DNA of 9,478 bases, from positions 1 through 9,478 of the forward strand of contig CAZWXH010000068.1 of NCBI GenBank assembly GCA_964637725.1, given 5' to 3'. The translations under genes and the position numbers were made by a program. A model generated the notes under the pieces. It was not told where the DNA came from. It searched no databases and worked only from the letters and a program-made list of their open reading frames with translations. Of this stretch, positions 4,861 to 9,478 are shown piece after piece. Every line of letters starts with the position of its first letter. Position 1 is the stretch's first letter. This stretch comes from CAZWXH01 sp964637725. Its GTDB lineage: Bacteria; Bacillota_I; Bacilli_A; Erysipelotrichales; Coprobacillaceae.

Positions 4861-5791
4861 TGATAAGACATCCTTGATAGATGTCTTTTTCTTTCATTAA
4901 TTTATCAATATCATTTAAAATAGTCACTTTTTTAATAGACCATTTGGGTTCAAATAAATCATTTATAGGAGCATCGCCAGTTAATCTTTCAATAACGATA
5001 TGCGGAGGAATATAACTTAATTGTTCGACAACTAAAGAAATATATTCTTTTCGAGAAAGAAGTTGGAAAGGCTTATCCATAAATAGTTTATATAATTTTG
5101 TATTTTTTAAAATAAATAAATTATGGATTTTTAATCCTTGGATATCTAATTGTCCAACTTTTTTGGCTGTATTAATCATCATGTCATACGTTTCATAAGG
5201 AAGTCCATTGATGATATGAACACAAACATCAATATGCCTTGCTCTTAATAAATCTAACCCTTTGATAAAGGTTTGAAAATCATGACCACGATTAATGAAT
5301 TTAGCAGTATCATCATGAATGGTTTGCAAACCTAATTCAATGTACAAATCACATCTTTTTGATAAATCATATAAATAGTCACAGATTTCTTCGTTTAAAC
5401 AATCAGGTCTAGTTGCAATAGCAATACCGACAACATCTTTTTTATTAATAAAGGGTTCGAAAGTTGCTTTTAATCGTTCGATAGATCCATAAGTATTAGT
5501 ATTGGCTTGAAAGTAAGCAATAAACTTACAAGTCGGCCATTTGTTTCTCATTATTGACGAAACATCATCAAATTGTTTCATCAAAGAATCATAAACGTTG
5601 CCGGCATAGTCCCCAGAGCCACTGTCAGAACAAAACACACAACCACCATAGCCACTTGTACCATCTCTATTAGGGCATGTGAAACCAGCATTTAAAGAGA
5701 CCTTAGCAACTTTATGCTGGTACTTTTGTTTAAGAAAATAATTATAAGTATGATAATGTTTATTATCAAAAGAAAAAGGAAATTTATTCAT
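4850..5791 (-). CDS. ytqA: Radical SAM protein, YtqA/YhcC (TIGR01212) family
   Basis: Iron-sulfur enzyme that should cleave SAM to a 5'-deoxyadenosyl radical. The 313-residue protein has the family's cluster motif C39-x11-C51-x2-C54 within CPNRDGTSGYGGCVFC. It continues with FIAYFQANTNTYG, the GIAIATRPDCLNEE segment and YIELGLQTIHD, typical of the Elp3-like YhcC/YtqA group. As I recall, Bacillus YtqA (MnmL) works with the methyltransferase YtqB (MnmM) in wobble-uridine modification of tRNA. No ytqB homologue is next to it here, so that role is an inference from family. I chose ATG 5791 with GGTGAT just upstream; an in-frame GTG at 5800 would overlap that site. It stands alone, divergent from the ABC transporter genes and convergent with hpf. 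Confidence 0.92.
   Translation of the reverse strand: MNKFPFSFDNKHYHTYNYFLKQKYQHKVAKVSLNAGFTCPNRDGTSGYGGCVFCSDSGSGDYAGNVYDSLMKQFDDVSSIMRNKWPTCKFIAYFQANTNTYGSIERLKATFEPFINKKDVVGIAIATRPDCLNEEICDYLYDLSKRCDLYIELGLQTIHDDTAKFINRGHDFQTFIKGLDLLRARHIDVCVHIINGLPYETYDMMINTAKKVGQLDIQGLKIHNLFILKNTKLYKLFMDKPFQLLSRKEYISLVVEQLSYIPPHIVIERLTGDAPINDLFEPKWSIKKVTILNDIDKLMKEKDIYQGCLIKRS
5751..5768. promoter_or_regulatory. Perfect palindrome with Fur-box-like arms, upstream of the ABC operon
   Basis: TGATAAT (5751-5757) and ATTATCA (5762-5768) are perfect inverted arms around GTTT. The arms are identical to those of the Bacillus Fur consensus (TGATAAT-N-ATTATCA), but the gap is 4 bases, not 1. It lies in codons 8-14 of ytqA and 64 bases before the first ABC gene start. 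Being AT-rich and coding, it may be chance. Confidence 0.3.
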
Positions 5792-5808
5792 TGTTATCAC
5801 CGTAAAAA

Positions 5809-5817
5809 ATTATAACA
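5809..5817 (-). promoter_or_regulatory. Possible extended -10 promoter of ytqA
   Basis: On the minus strand TGT-TATAAT (5817-5809) forms an extended -10 box; no good -35 is present. The start would fall near 5802, giving a leader of only about 11 bases that contains the GGTGAT site. The ribosome binding site of the divergent ABC gene (5822-5826) lies inside this promoter region. Confidence 0.5.
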
Positions 5818-5831
5818 TAAAGGAGGATATA

Positions 5832-7613
5832 ATGTTAGAATTAAAAAATATTTCAAAGAGTTTTCACAATAGAATTATTTTGGATGATATCTCTATTAAG
5901 TTTAATGATACTGGGTTTGTTGGTATACAAGGGGAAAGTGGCTGTGGTAAGAGTACGCTTTTATATACAATCGGGATGCTAGATAATGATCATCAAGGAG
6001 AAGTTATATATAATGGTATTGTTATAACAAAGAGAAATGAATATATTAGAAACAATATTTCATATATGATGCAAAGCAAAGATATCATATCTTCACTTAA
6101 TGTTAAAGAGAATATTTTGTTAGCTTGTCAAGTAAGCAATATCGCTTATCAGCAATCATTATTTACTAAAATAGTTACACAATTAGAAATTGATAAGTTA
6201 CTAGAGGCTTTTCCTCATCAACTTTCAGGCGGACAATTAAAAAGAGTGTCAATTGCTAAAGCTCTTCTCAAACAATCGCCGATTGTATTATGTGATGAAC
6301 CAACTGGGGCACTTCATCAAAAACAAGCTCACGAGGTTATGAAGTTACTAAAAACACTCGCAAAAACTTCTTTGGTTATTATTGTCTCTCATGATAAAGA
6401 ATTATTAAAACAGTATTGTGATTCAGTTTTAACTATTCATAATAAAAAGTTAAAGGGAAGAATAAAAAAACAAAAACCATTTCAATATCAAAGTATAAAA
6501 AAGACTCGATATTCTTTATGGTTTTATACAATTAGGCAACTGATGTATCAAAAGAATAAGTTGTTTTTTCTTTTTGTTTTTCAATGGATTGTGATTATTG
6601 CATTTTTTTTAGTCACGACTGCAATCAATGGAATATTTGATGCTATTGAAAAAAGTGAAAAAGAGTCTGTTAATGTTAATATGATTCAAGTTGAAAATAG
6701 GAATGGAAATCAGTTTACAAAGACCATCCAATTCGCTAATACAAGTGATGTTGACTATGGTTATCACTTAGATCAAATTTATATGAAATCAAACAATCAA
6801 GAAGTCAAAGGTTTAATTCAATTCATGCCTCAACAAGATAATCATATTTGTTTATCGAAAGGATATCTTCCCCAAAACAAAAACGAAGTGCTTATCAGTT
6901 CAAATTTATATAAGCAGTTAAAAAAGAAAGATAATCTTTCTTTTTTTGTTGGAGATAAAGAGTTATCAATGAAGGTTGTTGGTGTTTTAAAAGCTTCTTT
7001 CTTTGATGGTGATGAAGTATATTGTTCTAGATTGTTAAAAAATGATTTAAAAGAATTAAAGAATCAGTATTTATTAATGGTTGAAGCAGTTTCTAATCAA
7101 TCAAGAGGACTCTATCAATCACTTAATAATTCTTATTATGCTTATAGTGATGTGCTTGAACGTGTCGACAATTATCAATCTTTATTATCGTTAGCGAAGA
7201 TGGTTGCATATGTATTTATAGGTATTAGTTTTGTGATCTCTTTATTGTTGATTGCGATTGTTGAATCAATTATTTATTTTGAAAGACAACATGATATAGC
7301 TTATTTGTTATCACTTGGTTTATCTAAACAAAGATTATTAAGTATGGCTTTAAAAGAATCTTCTTTGTTAGGTATTATCATGGCATTTGGAGGATGTCTT
7401 TTATCAAAAATTGTTTACTATTATATAAATGAAGTTTATATGTTAAAACTTCATTTTTCATTTGAATTAACGATTAAACCTATTTTGTTTTCGCCATATG
7501 ATCTATATGTTTTGATTTTTTTGAGTTATCTCATTATGTGTGTCATTGCAACTATTATTCCAATTATGAAAATGATGAAAACAGATATGATTGATGTATT
7601 AAGGGAGGAATAG
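5832..7613 (+). CDS. Fused ABC ATPase / FtsX-type permease, first of a tandem pair
   Basis: 593-residue membrane transporter half of MacB-like layout. The N-terminal ATPase covers about 1-205: Walker A GESGCGKS at 34-41, Q-loop Q81, signature LSGGQLKR at 131-138, Walker B IVLCDE at 151-156 with catalytic E156, and switch His187. The D-loop reads GALH instead of the usual GALD. A basic linker leads to TM1 (about 244-265), an extracellular domain of about 190 residues, and three C-terminal membrane helices (about 456-480, 508-531 and 557-579). These follow the FtsX/MacB fold, ending in the typical TDMIDVLREE. The start has AGGAGG 5 bases upstream. The next gene begins 2 bases after the stop, so both are made together. 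The FtsE/LolD/MacB ATPase class suggests peptide or lipid-related export or antimicrobial-peptide defence; the substrate is not visible in the sequence. Confidence 0.9.
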   Translation: MLELKNISKSFHNRIILDDISIKFNDTGFVGIQGESGCGKSTLLYTIGMLDNDHQGEVIYNGIVITKRNEYIRNNISYMMQSKDIISSLNVKENILLACQVSNIAYQQSLFTKIVTQLEIDKLLEAFPHQLSGGQLKRVSIAKALLKQSPIVLCDEPTGALHQKQAHEVMKLLKTLAKTSLVIIVSHDKELLKQYCDSVLTIHNKKLKGRIKKQKPFQYQSIKKTRYSLWFYTIRQLMYQKNKLFFLFVFQWIVIIAFFLVTTAINGIFDAIEKSEKESVNVNMIQVENRNGNQFTKTIQFANTSDVDYGYHLDQIYMKSNNQEVKGLIQFMPQQDNHICLSKGYLPQNKNEVLISSNLYKQLKKKDNLSFFVGDKELSMKVVGVLKASFFDGDEVYCSRLLKNDLKELKNQYLLMVEAVSNQSRGLYQSLNNSYYAYSDVLERVDNYQSLLSLAKMVAYVFIGISFVISLLLIAIVESIIYFERQHDIAYLLSLGLSKQRLLSMALKESSLLGIIMAFGGCLLSKIVYYYINEVYMLKLHFSFELTIKPILFSPYDLYVLIFLSYLIMCVIATIIPIMKMMKTDMIDVLREE

Positions 7614-7615
7614 AA

Positions 7616-9466
7616 ATGTTAGAACTTAAACATATTCAAAAAAGATATCAGTATCTAAAAGTATTAGATGATATTAATATAGTCTTTCCTAAGATTGGTT
7701 TTATTGCAATCGTTGGCCCATCAGGTTGTGGAAAAAGTACTTTGTTACATATTATTGGTGGTATTGATAAAGATTTTAAAGGTGAACTTTTATATAATGA
7801 AAAAAAAGTTTCTAGAAAACTAACGAAATATCGTCAACATCATGTGAGTTATATATTCCAACAGTTTCATCTGGTTATGTGGTTATCAGTACATCAAAAT
7901 ATCGCTTTGTCAACCTTTTTTAAACCTCAACGTCTTCATGATCAACAAATTGATATTTCTGAATTTAATCAACAGAAGATGTCATCTTTATCATCAGGAC
8001 AAAGACAGCGTATCGCTTATCTAAGAGCTCAATATCAACAAAGTGATATATTGCTTTGTGATGAGCCAACTGGAGCCTTGGATAGTGTTAATGCTAATGA
8101 AGTTATGAAACTGTTAAAAGCTGAATCAAAGAAAAGGTTAGTGATTTATGTTTCACATGATATAAAGTTAGTAGAGAAGTACAGTGATCAGATATATGAA
8201 ATGCAAGATGGGAAAATAATAAACCACAAGATGATTCATGAATGTTCATATAAAGAATCTTATAATAAAACTAGGAAAAGAATCTGGTTTTCAAAATTAA
8301 GAATTTCAATAATGTCACTTTTATCTCATAAAGCTCGTTCAATGCAATTGATATTTGGTTTAATGTTATCATTGGTTTGTATTGTTTTGACATTAACGAT
8401 GAGTCAAAGTTTAGAAAAACAAATTCATCAATATATATATTCAATGATTAGTGATTCAAGTATTAGTTTTCAAGCCAAAAATCACTCTTCTCTTTCACTT
8501 TCAATGATAAATGATATCAAGTCATTGACATCAATATCAAGGGTTCAAATGTATCTTGATGATTATGAGTTGTTAGGCATAGGTTTTCAAAAGGATAAAT
8601 ATCAAGAGTCTGAAACGTTATTTATTGGTGATGATAGTTTGCCTTATCAAGATTTGATCTTAAAAGAAGGACAATTTCCTAAATCAGTAGATGAAATTGT
8701 AGTTTCTTTATCAACGGCCAAACATTTATGTAAAGATGATTATGTTTCTTCATTAATAAATCAAAAGATAAGCGCGTGGTATCAACATGAAAATACTGTA
8801 AAGGCTATTGAATACAAGATAGTCGGAATAACGAATAATACAACAGTTATGGATACTCTTTATCAACAAGAAAATGCCTATGTTGGGTTATTAAAAAAGA
8901 TATATGATATTCCTGAAATTAAAGCAAGTATGGGAATTATATATGTTAATAAAGAATATGAAAGAAGTGATATTATTAAACAACTTAATCAGAAGTTTCC
9001 TGAATATAAGTATGTTGAAGTAGGAACTTCAACTTTGAATAATGTATCTACGACCATGAAACAAGTTAAGATTATATTAAGTGTGTTCTCTGTTTTAGCG
9101 ATTCTTTCTTCTTTGTTTTTAATTGGTGAAGTTATGTTTTTAAATGTTGTTCAAAAAAGAAAAGATCTCTCTATTATGAAATGTTTTGGAGCAACAACCT
9201 TTGACTTATTGAGAATTGTATTTTATGAATCATTAGAGATTGTTATTATTGCACAAATAATGGCTACTTTGATGTATAAAGAGATGATTGATTTGGTTAA
9301 TATCTTTGTTAAAGAATCACTGTTTAATGAGACAATTGTTTTTGAATTTAATTATCAGTTATTATTGATTATTTATGCCTTGTCTTTTTGTTTAGTGTTT
9401 TTAAGTCAAGTCGCTCCACTTGTTTATGTCATGAAGATGAATACAATTGAAGCATTAAAACAATAA
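7616..9466 (+). CDS. Fused ABC ATPase / FtsX-type permease, second of a tandem pair
   Basis: 616-residue protein with the same layout as its upstream neighbour and clearly paralogous to it in the ATPase (both start MLELK, with matching LDDI and GCGKSTLL blocks). Walker A GPSGCGKS is at 34-41, Q-loop near Q82-Q83, Walker B ILLCDE at 145-150, D-loop GALDS and switch His181. The signature is LSSGQRQR (125-132), with Ser for the first Gly. The Q-loop-to-signature stretch is about 42 residues against 50 in the partner, so the helical subdomain is shortened. TM1 lies at about 245-263. A large extracellular domain follows, then three C-terminal helices with a classic FtsX motif, QKRKDLSIMKCFGAT. The ribosome binding site GGGAGG (7603-7608) is inside the end of the first gene. 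Probably it forms a heterodimer with the first protein. Substrate unknown. Confidence 0.9.
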   Translation: MLELKHIQKRYQYLKVLDDINIVFPKIGFIAIVGPSGCGKSTLLHIIGGIDKDFKGELLYNEKKVSRKLTKYRQHHVSYIFQQFHLVMWLSVHQNIALSTFFKPQRLHDQQIDISEFNQQKMSSLSSGQRQRIAYLRAQYQQSDILLCDEPTGALDSVNANEVMKLLKAESKKRLVIYVSHDIKLVEKYSDQIYEMQDGKIINHKMIHECSYKESYNKTRKRIWFSKLRISIMSLLSHKARSMQLIFGLMLSLVCIVLTLTMSQSLEKQIHQYIYSMISDSSISFQAKNHSSLSLSMINDIKSLTSISRVQMYLDDYELLGIGFQKDKYQESETLFIGDDSLPYQDLILKEGQFPKSVDEIVVSLSTAKHLCKDDYVSSLINQKISAWYQHENTVKAIEYKIVGITNNTTVMDTLYQQENAYVGLLKKIYDIPEIKASMGIIYVNKEYERSDIIKQLNQKFPEYKYVEVGTSTLNNVSTTMKQVKIILSVFSVLAILSSLFLIGEVMFLNVVQKRKDLSIMKCFGATTFDLLRIVFYESLEIVIIAQIMATLMYKEMIDLVNIFVKESLFNETIVFEFNYQLLLIIYALSFCLVFLSQVAPLVYVMKMNTIEALKQ

Positions 9467-9478
9467 AAGGAAAACTGT
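9466..9478 (+). promoter_or_regulatory. Possible ribosome binding site of a further operon gene, cut by window edge
   Basis: AAAAGGAAAA follows the second ABC gene's stop directly and no terminator hairpin fits in the 12 bases left. This could be the ribosome binding site of a third gene in the transporter operon. It is too short to be sure. Confidence 0.25.

Noticed and set aside
5787..5816. Plus-strand promoter TTCATT-N18-TATAAC for the ABC operon
   Set aside because: Its start would fall at about 5823, inside the ribosome binding site, leaving no usable leader.
5832..9466. Bacteriocin or lantibiotic cluster
   Set aside because: No precursor peptide, modification enzyme, immunity gene or two-component system is visible in the window; the substrate remains open.

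Overview
The window comes from an AT-rich, low-GC Gram-positive bacterium (Bacillota). The signs are strong AGGAGG-type ribosome binding sites, AT-rich codon use, U-tailed hairpin terminators, a long-form HPF, an S-box (SAM-I) riboswitch on metK, and a yugI-pgi pairing like the neighbourhood known in Bacillus. An Erysipelotrichia-like gut Firmicute is my best guess, from overall flavour only. The standard genetic code applies: Trp is TGG and TGA is a stop.

Layout. A tRNA gene running off the left edge (minus strand) has its own promoter. It is followed by a minus-strand operon of an S1-domain RNA-binding protein (yugI-like) and glucose-6-phosphate isomerase (pgi), closed by a hairpin overlapping the pgi stop codon. 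Divergent from it is a plus-strand pair, a NifU-type Fe-S scaffold and the mechanosensitive channel MscL, overlapping by one base (TAATG). A dense control region (about 2540-2700) follows, with two sets of direct repeats, two promoters and a palindrome that exactly fills one promoter's spacer. Next come a 41-residue putative small ORF, an S-box riboswitch with its terminator and antiterminator, and metK. After metK lies hpf (ribosome hibernation) with its own promoter and terminator. A minus-strand radical SAM gene (ytqA/yhcC family) converges on hpf, each gene with its own terminator. The right-hand 3.6 kb is a tandem pair of fused ABC-ATPase/FtsX-type permeases, probably one heterodimeric transporter, whose operon may continue past the window.

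Most of the window is core metabolism: glycolysis, Fe-S assembly, SAM synthesis, translation control, osmotic safety valve. MetK makes the SAM that the S-box senses and that the radical SAM enzyme uses, which also needs an Fe-S cluster, but this link is general and not an operon relationship. The accessory part is the ABC pair. The main points for follow-up are the regulatory block before metK, the small ORF there, the complementary degeneracy of the two ATPase domains, and a palindrome 64 bp before the transporter whose arms match the Fur box but with the wrong spacing. I saw no insertion sequence, CRISPR array, prophage gene or clearly new multi-gene system.
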